In this document: piece by piece, positions 14,764 through 24,220 of the stretch | How the letters are laid out: every line of letters begins with the position of its first letter | How positions within the stretch are numbered: position 1 is the first letter of the stretch | DNA from: Aneurinibacillus sp. Ricciae_BoGa-3 | Lineage (GTDB): Bacteria > Bacillota > Bacilli > Aneurinibacillales > Aneurinibacillaceae | Length of the DNA stretch: 64,000 nt | Reading direction: 5' to 3' | Assembly (NCBI RefSeq): GCF_028421645.1 | Contig: NZ_CP116887.1 | Span: forward strand, 808,001 to 872,000 | Made by a program: the position numbers and the translations under genes | Notes under the pieces: model-generated | The model's database searches: none | What the model saw: only the letters and a program-made list of their open reading frames with translations | What the model was told of the DNA's origin: nothing

Positions 14764-15942
14764 ATGCTTATGAAGAAAAGCTTGATAGTTTATATTGTTT
14801 CGTTTGCGGCATTTTTTGGACCGTTTACGCAGACGATTTATACACCGATGCTGCCGGAGATTCAGCAGCAGTTTCAGACATCTGGATTTCTGGTAAATCT
14901 GACAATTTCGATTTTTACCTTTGTACTGGCACTTATGCAGATTATCTACGGCCCGTTTACGGACAAATATGGCAGGCGCAAAGTACTTCTGCCAAGTATA
15001 TTGGTGTATGTAGTGGCCTCCATTGGTGCTGCACTATCCCCATCGATCTCGCTTCTTTTAATTTTCCGTGCCCTGCAAGCTGCCGGAATCGCCGCAGGTT
15101 CGGTTGTTGCAACAACGGTTATTGGCGACCTGTTTGAAGGCAAACAGATGGGGCGTGCCATGGGAACATTTCAGATGCTTGTTGCGCTGGGTCCGGTGGT
15201 AGGTCCTGTAGTCGGTGGATTCGTAGGCGAAATAGCCGGTTTTCACGGCGTGTTCTGGGTGCTGGCCGTGACAGCCCTTCTAATGTGGGCCGTCAATGCC
15301 AGATTTTTACCCGAGACGAAGCCGGAAATCGGAAAAGGAAAACGATTCAGCGTAAGGGATTTCTCGTCCGTCTTATCTGATCGGAGAGGTTCGGCCGTCA
15401 TCGTTCTGGGATTTGTGCAGTATTATACCTTCTATAATTTCCTGGTTTTTCTGCCGCAGCTTCTTACGAGCTTCTATGGTCTGTCTGCAAGTCAGAAAGG
15501 ACTGGTCTTCCTGCCGATGTCGCTGTTCCTGGTCGCAGGCAGTTTCTTCGGCGGCCGGCTTCAGGGCAGGTTTAATAACCATAAGTATCTGATTGTGACG
15601 GCTACTCTAAATGTGGCCGCAACCGTGCTGTTTGACCTTGTATCTCCGGTTTCGCTGGCGATGCTGATTGCTAGCATCTCCCTGTTCGGCCTGTGTCTGG
15701 GCTTATCGCTTCCGGTGCAGACCACGCTGCTTGCTGGTTCCTTTCAAAACAATCGTGCGACCGCAATTGGCGTGTATAATTTCTTTCGGTACCTGGGCAT
15801 GGCAGGAGGGCCAATGGTTGGGTCGCTCTTTTACAAACTTAACAACCGGGTGGAGTTTTTGTTTGCAGCTCTTCTATTCGGAGGTGTGGTGTTGTTCTGC
15901 CTGCGCCAGTTCTTCCTCCCAGCCAAAGAGGCGGCTATATAG
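14764..15942 (+). CDS. MFS transporter, DHA1 drug-exporter type
   Basis: 392-residue membrane protein with twelve predicted helices. The loop 2-3 motif A reads GPFTDKYGRRKVL, and motif C (GPVVGPVVGGFVG) in helix 5 marks an antiporter of the drug:H+ family (Bcr/CflA-like). It should export a small molecule against protons; the substrate cannot be told. ATG 14764 follows AAAGGCGG by a few bases; TTG 14761 and ATG 14770 are alternatives. It converges on the SNF2 gene. No regulator gene is adjacent. Confidence 0.85.
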   Translation: MLMKKSLIVYIVSFAAFFGPFTQTIYTPMLPEIQQQFQTSGFLVNLTISIFTFVLALMQIIYGPFTDKYGRRKVLLPSILVYVVASIGAALSPSISLLLIFRALQAAGIAAGSVVATTVIGDLFEGKQMGRAMGTFQMLVALGPVVGPVVGGFVGEIAGFHGVFWVLAVTALLMWAVNARFLPETKPEIGKGKRFSVRDFSSVLSDRRGSAVIVLGFVQYYTFYNFLVFLPQLLTSFYGLSASQKGLVFLPMSLFLVAGSFFGGRLQGRFNNHKYLIVTATLNVAATVLFDLVSPVSLAMLIASISLFGLCLGLSLPVQTTLLAGSFQNNRATAIGVYNFFRYLGMAGGPMVGSLFYKLNNRVEFLFAALLFGGVVLFCLRQFFLPAKEAAI

Positions 15943-16088
15943 ATTGCGGTGTTTATACACGATGATTGGGGATGGATCATCAAAATATTGTAGGCTACTT
16001 CGGGGAATATTTCGATTAAGTATATGCGTAGCAAGATTGCGTCGAGGGACTTGCACAAACAAAAACGAGAGGGTTAACAGCAACCCTC

Positions 16089-19000
16089 TCACGATCCAAT
16101 CATCAGCAATTCCCGTATTTCTTTTTCTGTCAGGGTGGACAATGCTTGTTCACCCGGTTGGATTACCTGGTCAATTAAATCCCTTTTTCGCTGCTGTAAT
16201 TCGTACATCTTTTCTTCTATTGTGCCTTCTGTAACGAGCCGGATAACCTGCACGACATTTTTCTGACCGATGCGGTGCGCCCTGTCTGCGGCTTGCTGCT
16301 CGACCGCGGGATTCCACCATAAGTCATACAGGATGACGGTGTCTGCTCCGGTCAGATTAAGCCCGGTTCCACCAGCTTTTAAAGAAATCAGAAAGATGTT
16401 CTCTTCTCCTTCATTAAACCGCCGGCATAGCTCCACCCGTTCTAAAGAGGGCGTTTTGCCATCCAGATAGAAACAGGATAAGCCTTTTTCTTCGAGTTTC
16501 CGCCGTATGATCCCCAGCATTTCCGTAAACTGAGAAAAAATGAGCATTCGTCTTCCGCCGAGAAGACCTTCCTCGATAAGGTCCATTAGTTGGTTCAACT
16601 TTCCTGAATTGCCGCGATAGTTCTCCACAAACAACGAAGGATGGCAGCATATCTGGCGTAATCGGGTAAGCCCCGCGAGAATTTTCATCCGGCTCTTCTG
16701 AAAGCCATCCGCTTGTAAGTCTTCGATGGTTTCTTGCTGCAGCTTCGATAGGTATGCTGCATATAATGTTTTCTGTTCCTTGGATAAATCGGGTGATTGT
16801 ATCGTTTCTATTTTCTCCGGCAGTTCCTTAAGAACATCGGTTTTCATTCGGCGTAAAATGAACGGGCGTACCCGTACGGCGATTTGTTCGCGGGAAAGCG
16901 TGGAAAACGCCTTTTTACTGGAGAATAGTTCAGGGAATATCGCGTCGAATATCGACCAAAGTTCATCCAGCGAATTCTCCACAGGCGTTCCAGTCAAGGC
17001 AAAACGATGCTTGGCCTGGATAGCTTTGACGGATTGTGCGGTCTGGGTCGTCCGGTTTTTGAACGCCTGTGCTTCGTCGAGAATCAGAGTGTGGAAACGT
17101 TGATTTTCATACAACTCCAGGTCTCTGCGCAGCAAAGGATACGACGTAATCAATACATCCACGTTTGCCACATCGCTTAAAAATTCGCTGCGCTCCTTCT
17201 TGTCACCAGCGACTACTAAGGTTTTCAAATCAGGCGCAAATTTTATTAATTCGTTCTTCCAGTTATAAACTAAGGAAGCTGGAGATACAATTAATACCGG
17301 CAGTCCGTCTGGTTTCTTCTCCTGGAGTTCCGATTGGATAAAGGCAATGCTCTGCAGAGTTTTGCCAAGTCCCATATCATCGGCCAGGATGCCCCCGAAG
17401 CGGTAGTAGGCAAGAGTTTTCATCCATTGGAAGCCAAATTTTTGATAATCCCGCAGCACTGGGGCTAGCTTCTCCGGAATCGCAAAATCCAGGTTGTCCG
17501 GGTTTCTCAAGTTTTCAAGCAAATGGCGGAGCGATTTTCCAAACTTAATGCTGTGGGCTTTTTCGCTTGCATCCAATAAAGAAAATCCACGAACCACCGG
17601 CAGCTGGATTCGTCTTCCTTTGATCTCTGATTTTCGGACAGACATTTTGTCCATAAGCTGCGCCATTTCCTGAAACCCGTTTTCCTCTAATGACAGAAAT
17701 GAGCCGTTTGGCAAGCGGTGGTATTTCTTTTTCTCCACCACGGATAAGAGGATATTGCGAATTTCTTGTTCTTCGATGCCTTCCAGATCGAAATGGATTT
17801 CCAACCACTCCGTTTTAGAATCGACATCTACAGAGGCTTTCGGCCGACGGGATGTCTGGTGAATGGCCGATTTCAATGCCGGGGTAATATAAACCTCCCC
17901 AAGTTTTTGTAATTGAGGAACAACATGATAAAGAAAGTTATAAATGGATTCCTCTTCATCGATGTAAAGTTCACTGGTATTTATTTTGAATGCAGAGTCT
18001 TCAAACAATCTCATAATCCGGTTCTCTTGCTCGGCATCCCGGATAAGAATGCGGTCTGAACGGTTGCTATTTCCGCTGTTAGGGCGCATAGGTTCAATCA
18101 TGATATCCCCGTATACGTATTCCAGCCTGGCTTGCAGCCGTTCATCCTCTTGATCCAGATAAATCTTGGCCTGTAAAGCCGGACTTACAATCCGATCTGA
18201 GATTTGCGCAGCGATGTCAACGGTGCCGAGTTTTTTTAACCCCGGGACTACCTTCTCCATAAAGGGCTGGATTTGATCCGGCGAAATCAGTGTTTGGGAG
18301 TGTGACATATATTGAAACATTTTTTTTAGTTCCGCCAGTCTTTTTGATTGGGTCTGATCGGATTTCCACAAATACCCTCCGACCACGATATACCCGTAGT
18401 TCTCCATCACGGTTATATCCTCCAACCCTTGGATAACCAATTTATATCCCTTGGATGCAGTTTTATTTAATTTAAAACCGAGAGGAATTGGCCCCTCTAT
18501 TATTTTGATTTGGTCATACTTTTCGGATTTGTGTTCAAGCTTAACGTTTGAATTCGATAAATTTAGCAGCAACCTCTCCCATGCAATTGGAGGAATGAAT
18601 ATGGCCCGCTCATTGCCGATCATAAAGTTGCTGGGAGAGTAGCTCATATTTTGACGATAAGCTTCTTCGTTTTTATTTAATTCGATTAACTGTTGAATAA
18701 TGGCCCAATCCGTGTCTTTAAAGGCGTGTTCGGTAGGATCGAAGGTAAAGTGTTTAGAGAAAACATAGGGCGTCTGGCTCTCGATTTCAGATAGAAATTC
18801 CTTAATTTTCTTGACAACGTACAAACGCTTGGCGCCGATTTTCATCTCTATCGTAAACATGTTCTTCCCCGACGGTAAGCTGTTAGCATTACAGATAAAC
18901 TCTACGTCAACCAGCTGCTTGCTTTGCCCAGATGGTTCGGCTGCGGGAGAAACGGACGTATTGTCAAAGAGCGATAGAAAGGTATTCGTCAACTGTAAAT

Positions 19001-19328
19001 CTTTACTTGAGACCGCAGTTTCCTGGGAATTTTTGTTTCCTTCATCATCTTCGTTAATCTCGAGAAGCACGGCTGCAATATGCTTACAATAGGTATCATA
19101 GGTATGGTAGGCAGGGCAGCTGCACTCCGCATGCACATTGCCAAAGCCATCAAATAAGACGTGGACGTTGTACCGTTTGCTGCCCAGGACAACGGCGTCA
19201 TACCGCAGATTCTCCGGGTCGTAATTTAGCCTGGTAACCCGATGTGATCTGTAGTACGCTTCTCCTCGCTGGTAGGAAGTTGCGCCGCATAATAATTTGA
19301 TAATTTTTTGGGATAATCCATAACTCAT
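16089..19328 (-). CDS. SWIM zinc-finger SNF2-family helicase
   Basis: 1079 residues. An N-terminal SWIM finger (Cys69, Cys71, Cys81, His83) is followed by a bacterial SNF2-associated region and, in the C-terminal 45 percent, a complete SNF2 ATPase: ILADDMGLGKT (motif I), LILDEAQ (II), LTGTPVENS (III), then KAGGTGLNL (V) and ADRAHRIGQ (VI). Such proteins translocate on double-stranded DNA and remodel bound proteins or polymerase; the SWIM finger probably adds nucleic-acid or protein contact. GAGGATGG precedes ATG 19328. It lies 35 nt downstream of the SEC-C gene and is surely co-transcribed. Confidence 0.9.
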   Translation of the reverse strand: MSYGLSQKIIKLLCGATSYQRGEAYYRSHRVTRLNYDPENLRYDAVVLGSKRYNVHVLFDGFGNVHAECSCPAYHTYDTYCKHIAAVLLEINEDDEGNKNSQETAVSSKDLQLTNTFLSLFDNTSVSPAAEPSGQSKQLVDVEFICNANSLPSGKNMFTIEMKIGAKRLYVVKKIKEFLSEIESQTPYVFSKHFTFDPTEHAFKDTDWAIIQQLIELNKNEEAYRQNMSYSPSNFMIGNERAIFIPPIAWERLLLNLSNSNVKLEHKSEKYDQIKIIEGPIPLGFKLNKTASKGYKLVIQGLEDITVMENYGYIVVGGYLWKSDQTQSKRLAELKKMFQYMSHSQTLISPDQIQPFMEKVVPGLKKLGTVDIAAQISDRIVSPALQAKIYLDQEDERLQARLEYVYGDIMIEPMRPNSGNSNRSDRILIRDAEQENRIMRLFEDSAFKINTSELYIDEEESIYNFLYHVVPQLQKLGEVYITPALKSAIHQTSRRPKASVDVDSKTEWLEIHFDLEGIEEQEIRNILLSVVEKKKYHRLPNGSFLSLEENGFQEMAQLMDKMSVRKSEIKGRRIQLPVVRGFSLLDASEKAHSIKFGKSLRHLLENLRNPDNLDFAIPEKLAPVLRDYQKFGFQWMKTLAYYRFGGILADDMGLGKTLQSIAFIQSELQEKKPDGLPVLIVSPASLVYNWKNELIKFAPDLKTLVVAGDKKERSEFLSDVANVDVLITSYPLLRRDLELYENQRFHTLILDEAQAFKNRTTQTAQSVKAIQAKHRFALTGTPVENSLDELWSIFDAIFPELFSSKKAFSTLSREQIAVRVRPFILRRMKTDVLKELPEKIETIQSPDLSKEQKTLYAAYLSKLQQETIEDLQADGFQKSRMKILAGLTRLRQICCHPSLFVENYRGNSGKLNQLMDLIEEGLLGGRRMLIFSQFTEMLGIIRRKLEEKGLSCFYLDGKTPSLERVELCRRFNEGEENIFLISLKAGGTGLNLTGADTVILYDLWWNPAVEQQAADRAHRIGQKNVVQVIRLVTEGTIEEKMYELQQRKRDLIDQVIQPGEQALSTLTEKEIRELLMIGS

Positions 19329-19363
19329 CCTTTGGTTCCATCCTCTTTATGTTTTTGCCACAT

Positions 19364-20521
19364 TCACTTTTTGCTTCTTCGAGATACACTTGCTGATGTT
19401 TGCTTCTTCAACCAGTTCATCAGTTCAGGGTTTTCCCACCATAACATAACGTGCTCCTGGGCATAGGAAACAGCGTCAGTCTTATCGCCAAAGCCAATGA
19501 ATTCGGGAACTTCTTCGGGGATTCGCTTTTTACCTAGTATATAATCGACTACGTGTGGATTTTGCTCGACGGCGTCTTGCAAAAGGGAAGTAAGCTTACG
19601 TGTGATTCCATTTTTCCCGTATTCTATCAAAATCCTGTTGTAGTTAAAAATGGCGGTCTCATCTTCCTCATACGCATCTATAAGTTTTAAAGCTGCGTCG
19701 TATTTGTTCTCTTCCATATAAATTTTTAGCAAAAGGTAGCGAATGCCCTGGTTATCATTCGGGTTTAATTCCAGCAGTTCTTTGCATTGCTGTATTGCTT
19801 CTTTTGTATTGCCCATGTATAGCAGGCAATTGGCATAACCTGCTTTGGATTGCATATAGGGGCGGGTTTCGATTAATCCCCAGAAATGGCCTTTGTTCTC
19901 CTGAAAAAAAGCCTGTCCCAGCTCCCGCTCTCCTGCGATCATGCCCTGTTTATAATAGGCAAGTAATTCTTCCGGGCTACCAGTAAACTCTGCAAGGTCG
20001 TCGATACCTTCATTCTTTCGTTCTTCTGCCTGTTTTAAAGTAAACTCCCACAGTTGATTGGCACGTTGGGAAATCGTACCGACAGACAAATTGTACTTCT
20101 GAGCAAGCATTCCCTGGGTTACATCGGTTCTGCCGGCAAGCTGGGCAATTGCATATTCAACAGCGGCAGGGTACACATCCACCTTTCGAGTTATCGGCTG
20201 GTTCTCTAATGAATAAGCATTCCATAAGAAAATACCTGTCGCAATCGCTGCAGCATCGTATTCAGCAATCATATTGTCTAAGATTCTTTTTCCAACTAAT
20301 TGATAAAGGGTATTCATCCAATTTAATTCCTCTTCAATTAAAACCGCAAGCGCTGCATAATCGATCTGTTTAGGGTCTACATCAGAAAGCCACTTGTTTT
20401 CCCCGTCACTCTCGGGCGCAATTCGGGTTACATTGTTGTGCTTATCGTTTTCAAGGCAACAGCGCTTGTATTTTTTACCGCTGCCGCAGGGGCATGGATC
20501 GTTCTTTCCTACTTTTATCAT
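19364..20521 (-). CDS. SEC-C motif protein with TPR-like repeats
   Basis: 385 residues. The N-terminus holds a SEC-C metal-binding motif (NDPCPCGSGKKYKRCC, Cys10, Cys12, Cys21, Cys22). The middle has a helix-turn-helix-like segment (LAQKYNLSVGTISQRANQLW), and the region from about 215 on is TPR-like (GYANCLLYMGNTKEAIQQCK then ELLELNPNDNQG). It is probably an adaptor or DNA/RNA-associated partner of the SNF2 helicase encoded next. ATG 20521 has GGAGATGG upstream. Function not known. Confidence 0.8.
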   Translation of the reverse strand: MIKVGKNDPCPCGSGKKYKRCCLENDKHNNVTRIAPESDGENKWLSDVDPKQIDYAALAVLIEEELNWMNTLYQLVGKRILDNMIAEYDAAAIATGIFLWNAYSLENQPITRKVDVYPAAVEYAIAQLAGRTDVTQGMLAQKYNLSVGTISQRANQLWEFTLKQAEERKNEGIDDLAEFTGSPEELLAYYKQGMIAGERELGQAFFQENKGHFWGLIETRPYMQSKAGYANCLLYMGNTKEAIQQCKELLELNPNDNQGIRYLLLKIYMEENKYDAALKLIDAYEEDETAIFNYNRILIEYGKNGITRKLTSLLQDAVEQNPHVVDYILGKKRIPEEVPEFIGFGDKTDAVSYAQEHVMLWWENPELMNWLKKQTSASVSRRSKK

Positions 20522-20935
20522 TTGGATCCATCTCCTTTGTCCGTTTGGTTTCTTTGATTACTATTATAGGATTTCCAACAGCGTACAAGCAAAGTTTATT
20601 TGCGGTAATACTTGTTGAAACCTGAACAGGAGTCTTGTGTTATGGCAAGCAGGTTCTTAAAAAAGGGGTTAACAGTTGCTAAAATCAGGCACAGATTATT
20701 GCATAATTGCGAATACATATGTAGCACTTTTGCTGGCACTACATATGATGGTAACAGGTAGAAAACAATCTGCACCTCCTATAGCGGATAAGAAAGTATA
20801 AAGCGCTTTCTTATTGGCATAAGCCCAGATAAAGATGAAGGCTAACTACTCTGCGCAGAAGGCTGGTCAGAACCTGTTTTCAAACTAAACCGCTATCATC
20901 AAATGAAAGGAAGTGCTTAAAAGGTGTTCTGGGTT
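20522..20935. other. intergenic stretch with two inverted repeats
   Basis: CATATGTAG (20716-20724) is repeated inverted at 20739-20747, and ATAAGAAAG (20788-20796) inverted at 20806-20814; neither is followed by a T run, so they are not plain terminators. A 39-codon frame (20642-20761) with AGGAG upstream covers the first repeat; its product resembles nothing known and I do not call it. No other gene is visible. Confidence 0.45.
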
Positions 20936-21172
20936 ATGTGGGCCATCGTTAGTATTGTTGTGTGGGGCGTCATGAACTTCCTGATGACAGGCGAAGTAGC
21001 CGGTAAAGACTGGTGGGCATCGCTGCTTGCCACGCTCATTGGCGGCTGGCTCGGGGACTTGCTGCTGGGTCACTGGCTGTGGGTTTTTGCCGGATATAAC
21101 ATCATCGCCGGAGCTATCGGTGCCATCGTCTTCAACTGGCTGTGGAGCTTAGTGCGCCGCAACATGTACTAA
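20936..21172 (+). CDS. GlsB/YeaQ/YmgE-family stress membrane protein
   Basis: 78 residues, three predicted helices with Gly-rich packing motifs (TLIGGWLGDLLLG and NIIAGAIGAIVFNWL), the transglycosylase-associated/GlsB family. These are small envelope proteins linked to general or envelope stress. AAGGTG lies 9 nt before ATG 20936; GTG 20924 with AGGAAG upstream is the alternative start (82 residues). A terminator follows closely, so the gene stands alone. Confidence 0.82.
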   Translation: MWAIVSIVVWGVMNFLMTGEVAGKDWWASLLATLIGGWLGDLLLGHWLWVFAGYNIIAGAIGAIVFNWLWSLVRRNMY

Positions 21173-21195
21173 TAGTAAAATTATCAAACAAATAA

Positions 21196-21230
21196 TAGCC
21201 GTGTTACCCTAAGGGGGGCACGGCATCTTT
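21196..21230 (+). terminator. probable terminator after glsB-like gene
   Basis: GCCGTG-x-x-ACCC pairs with GGGGG-CACGGC, followed by ATCTTTATG; the T run is weak. Confidence 0.55.
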
Positions 21231-21366
21231 ATGTTGTATGAACACGCCGCTATCTACTTTTTTCTTTCGGATTCATGTCATTTCTATCACTTTTTTAAAA
21301 AGATATATACCAATAAACTAATGTAGTATAATAATTTTGAAATTAATTTATTTTGTGATAATACAG

Positions 21367-21395
21367 TTGAATTTGCACAAATTCTGTTGTATATT
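21367..21395 (+). promoter_or_regulatory. likely promoter of the acetate permease-acsA unit
   Basis: TTGAAT, 17 bp, TATATT. The site TGTGATAATACA just upstream resembles the TGTTATATAATACA repeats ahead of aceB. Confidence 0.45.
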
Positions 21396-21487
21396 AAAAT
21401 ATGTAGTCTACATTGGGCCCAATGAACTACTAAATAAGCAATCATTTTCTTTGTTTGGAGAAAAATTTCTGATAGGAGAGATGAAAT

Positions 21488-22096
21488 ATGATAGAGAAGA
21501 AAGTTTCCATTGCGGATCCCGGCCCACTAGGGTTGGCTGCTTTTGCCCTAACTACGTTTGTTTTAAGCTGTGTGAATGCTCACCTTGTTCCTCCATCTAT
21601 CGCAGCTGTATTTTTAACGGCAGGGCTATTCTATGGTGGTCTGGCTCAATTGCTTGCTGGAATGTGGGAGTTTAGAAAAGGCAACACCTTTGCCGCAACA
21701 GCGTTTACATCCTATGGTGCTTTTTGGGTCTCCTTATCTTCTATGGTATATTTCGAATTGACCGGGGTTTTAAAATTTGGCACTGATGCAAACATAGCAA
21801 CAGGATTGTTTTTAGTTGCGTGGACCATCTTTACCTTCTATATGTGGATTGGCACTTTCCGTTTAAATCGTATTTTAAATATAACGTTTAGCCTGCTGCT
21901 TATCACTTTCATCTTATTGGATTTAACGGAATTCAAAATTATTTCCGGTCCCATTGCCGGGTATTTTGGGATAGCAACTGCTTTTGCGGCCTGGTATGGA
22001 TCGGCGGCGGGTATTTTAAATCCACTATTTAACCAAGATATTCTTCCTGTTGGCGAGTTCAAAGCCAATCGGGAGAGCTTGCAAAAAACTGCATAA
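21488..22096 (+). CDS. acetate uptake transporter, SatP/YaaH (GPR1/FUN34) family
   Basis: 202 residues, six predicted helices. The N-terminal signature is DPGPLGLAAFALTTF, a variant of the family NPxGL motif with Asp for Asn. The family imports acetate and succinate with protons. The next gene, acsA, begins 68 nt downstream in the same direction, and the glyoxylate-shunt genes follow, so acetate is the likely substrate. Start ATG 21488 has a GGAGAG site upstream. The C-terminus (GEFKANRESLQKTA) is cytoplasmic. Confidence 0.88.
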   Translation: MIEKKVSIADPGPLGLAAFALTTFVLSCVNAHLVPPSIAAVFLTAGLFYGGLAQLLAGMWEFRKGNTFAATAFTSYGAFWVSLSSMVYFELTGVLKFGTDANIATGLFLVAWTIFTFYMWIGTFRLNRILNITFSLLLITFILLDLTEFKIISGPIAGYFGIATAFAAWYGSAAGILNPLFNQDILPVGEFKANRESLQKTA

Positions 22097-22164
22097 CTTA
22101 ATTGTATTTACCAGCAGAAGTAAGTTCAAAATCAAGTAAAATACCCCATTAGGAGTTGAGCAGA

Positions 22165-23880
22165 TTGAAGGCGGCAACACTTCTGATTTTTCAAGGTACA
22201 CACAATCTAGTAAACTACGAGGAAACCTACCAAAACTTCGATTGGAAAGAAGTTGAAAAGAACTTCTCTTGGTATGAGACGGGCAAAGTTAATATGGCAC
22301 ATGAAGCAATCGATCGGCATGTGGGCACAGCCAATGAAAATAAGGTGGCCCTTTATTATAGTAATGCAATGCGCGATGAAGCCTATACATTTGCAGAAAT
22401 GAAAACGCTATCTGATAAATTTGGTAATGTGCTGCGCAATCTAGGAATTGCTAAAGGGGATCGGGTATTTATCTTTATGCCGCGTGCACCTGAACTTTAT
22501 GTAAGCCTTCTTGGTGCGGTGAAAGTCGGCGCTATCGTCGGCCCGTTGTTTGAAGCATTCATGGAGGGGGCTGTGCGCGACCGTCTGGAAGATAGCGAAG
22601 CGGTAGCCATCATTACAACTCCGGACCAGCTACCTCGGGTACCGGTTAAAGATTTGCCGGCTCTCAAACATGTGATTCTTATTGGCAGCGATGGCAACCT
22701 GGAGGAAGGCCAGGTAAGTTATGAAAAAGAGATGAACAAAGCTTCTGCTGATTTCGAAATTGAGTGGGTAGATCGTGAAGATGGACTTCTTCTTCACTAT
22801 ACATCAGGTTCAACGGGTAAACCAAAAGGTGTTTTTCATGTTCATAACATGATGATCCAGCACTATCAGACAGCGAAGTGGGTACTGGATTTACAAGAAG
22901 AAGATGTTTATTGGTGCACGGCCGATCCAGGCTGGGTAACAGGCACAGCCTATGGCATATTCGGTCCGTGGCTCAATGGGGCTACCAACGTGGTTCGCGG
23001 CGGCCGTTTCAGCCCGCAGGACTGGTATTCTACGATTGAGAAATATAATGTAACAGTCTGGTACAGTGCACCGACATCATTCCGGATGCTGATGAGTGCG
23101 GGTGATGAAGTGGTGAAGCAGTTCGATCTATCCACCCTCCGTCATATTCTAAGTGTAGGAGAACCGTTAAATCCGGAAGTTGTACACTGGGGAATGAAAG
23201 CATTTGACAAGCGTATCCATGATACATGGTGGATGACTGAAACAGGCGGTCAGCTTATCTGTAACTACCCGAGTATGCCGATTAAGCCAGGCTCTATGGG
23301 TAAACCATTTCCAGGCATCGTAGCAGCCATTGTGGATGACGAGGGCAACGAATTACCGCCGAACCGAATGGGCAACCTGGCTATTAAGGTCGGCTGGCCT
23401 TCTATGATGCGTAAGATTTGGAATAATTCCGCTAAATATGAGGAGTATTTTCTTCTCAAGGGCTGGTATGTATCGGGCGACTCTGCATATATGGATGAAG
23501 AAGGCTACTTCTGGTTCCAGGGACGTGTAGATGATGTGATTATGACCGCAGGCGAACGTGTCGGTCCGTTCGAAGTGGAAAGTAAGCTTCTGGAGCATCC
23601 CGCAGTTGCAGAGGCCGGTGTTATCGGTAAACCGGATGCGATTCGTGGTGAAATTATTAAAGCATTCATTGCGCTTCGCAATGGGTATGAGGCTTCAGAT
23701 GAGTTGCTGGAGGAAATTCGAAAATTTGTAAAAGAAGGATTTGCTGCGCATGCAGCACCTCGTGAAATTGAAGTGCGTGACAAACTGCCGAAAACACGTT
23801 CCGGTAAAATTATGCGCCGCGTATTGAAGGCATGGGAGCTTGGATTACCAACAGGCGATTTATCCACCATGGAAGATTAG
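22165..23880 (+). CDS. acsA: acetyl-CoA synthetase (acetate-CoA ligase)
   Basis: AMP-forming enzyme that turns acetate, ATP and CoA into acetyl-CoA. 571 residues, close to B. subtilis AcsA in length and text. ATP/AMP motif LHYTSGSTGKPKG, acetyl-pocket region WCTADPGWVTGTAYG, hinge WFQGRVDDVIMTAGERVGP, and the acetylatable Lys in RSGKIMRR near the C-terminus; ends GDLSTMED. I use TTG 22165 because AGGAG (22151-22155) stands 9 nt upstream; the TTG at 22156 is directly against it. Likely co-transcribed with the acetate transporter. Confidence 0.92.
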   Translation: MKAATLLIFQGTHNLVNYEETYQNFDWKEVEKNFSWYETGKVNMAHEAIDRHVGTANENKVALYYSNAMRDEAYTFAEMKTLSDKFGNVLRNLGIAKGDRVFIFMPRAPELYVSLLGAVKVGAIVGPLFEAFMEGAVRDRLEDSEAVAIITTPDQLPRVPVKDLPALKHVILIGSDGNLEEGQVSYEKEMNKASADFEIEWVDREDGLLLHYTSGSTGKPKGVFHVHNMMIQHYQTAKWVLDLQEEDVYWCTADPGWVTGTAYGIFGPWLNGATNVVRGGRFSPQDWYSTIEKYNVTVWYSAPTSFRMLMSAGDEVVKQFDLSTLRHILSVGEPLNPEVVHWGMKAFDKRIHDTWWMTETGGQLICNYPSMPIKPGSMGKPFPGIVAAIVDDEGNELPPNRMGNLAIKVGWPSMMRKIWNNSAKYEEYFLLKGWYVSGDSAYMDEEGYFWFQGRVDDVIMTAGERVGPFEVESKLLEHPAVAEAGVIGKPDAIRGEIIKAFIALRNGYEASDELLEEIRKFVKEGFAAHAAPREIEVRDKLPKTRSGKIMRRVLKAWELGLPTGDLSTMED

Positions 23881-23982
23881 TCGCACGAAAGCCGGCAGAT
23901 ATAGCTGCTCAGCCTTTTGGTGAAGTGGGTTACCATGAAAAAGTTCCATTAGACATACTGTTGTTTAAATCGATCTAGAACT

Positions 23983-24030
23983 AAGCCTACGAATTTCTGT
24001 TATTAACGGAATACGTAGGCTTTCTTTTAT
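23983..24030 (+). terminator. terminator after acsA
   Basis: AAGCCTACG and CGTAGGCTT form a 9-bp stem around a 22-nt loop, followed by TCTTTTATC. Confidence 0.8.
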
Positions 24031-24123
24031 CTATTTAATTTGAATCATTACCTCTTTAAAACCCTCACACATCTAGCCTTCTTAAACAATTTTTAATTAA
24101 TAAAAAATTTTTAATACATCCAC

Positions 24124-24186
24124 TTGTCAAAAATAAAATTACTGTTATATAATACATTTAGATAAATTAAATGTTATATAATACAG
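24124..24186 (+). promoter_or_regulatory. aceBA promoter with direct repeat TGTTATATAATACA
   Basis: TTGTCA (24124-24129), 18 bp, TATAAT (24148-24153). The 14-mer TGTTATATAATACA occurs over the -10 (24143-24156) and again 29 bp downstream (24172-24185). Each copy is itself near-palindromic (TGT-N8-ACA), so the pair could bind a repressor that controls the glyoxylate shunt. Confidence 0.55.
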
Positions 24187-24220
24187 AATTGAAAAAGATG
24201 ACGGAGAGGTGATGTAATTC

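Noticed and set aside
20642-20761. 39-codon ORF with AGGAG upstream
   Set aside because: The initiation signal is fair, but the product resembles nothing known and its second half is made of an inverted repeat; too weak to call.
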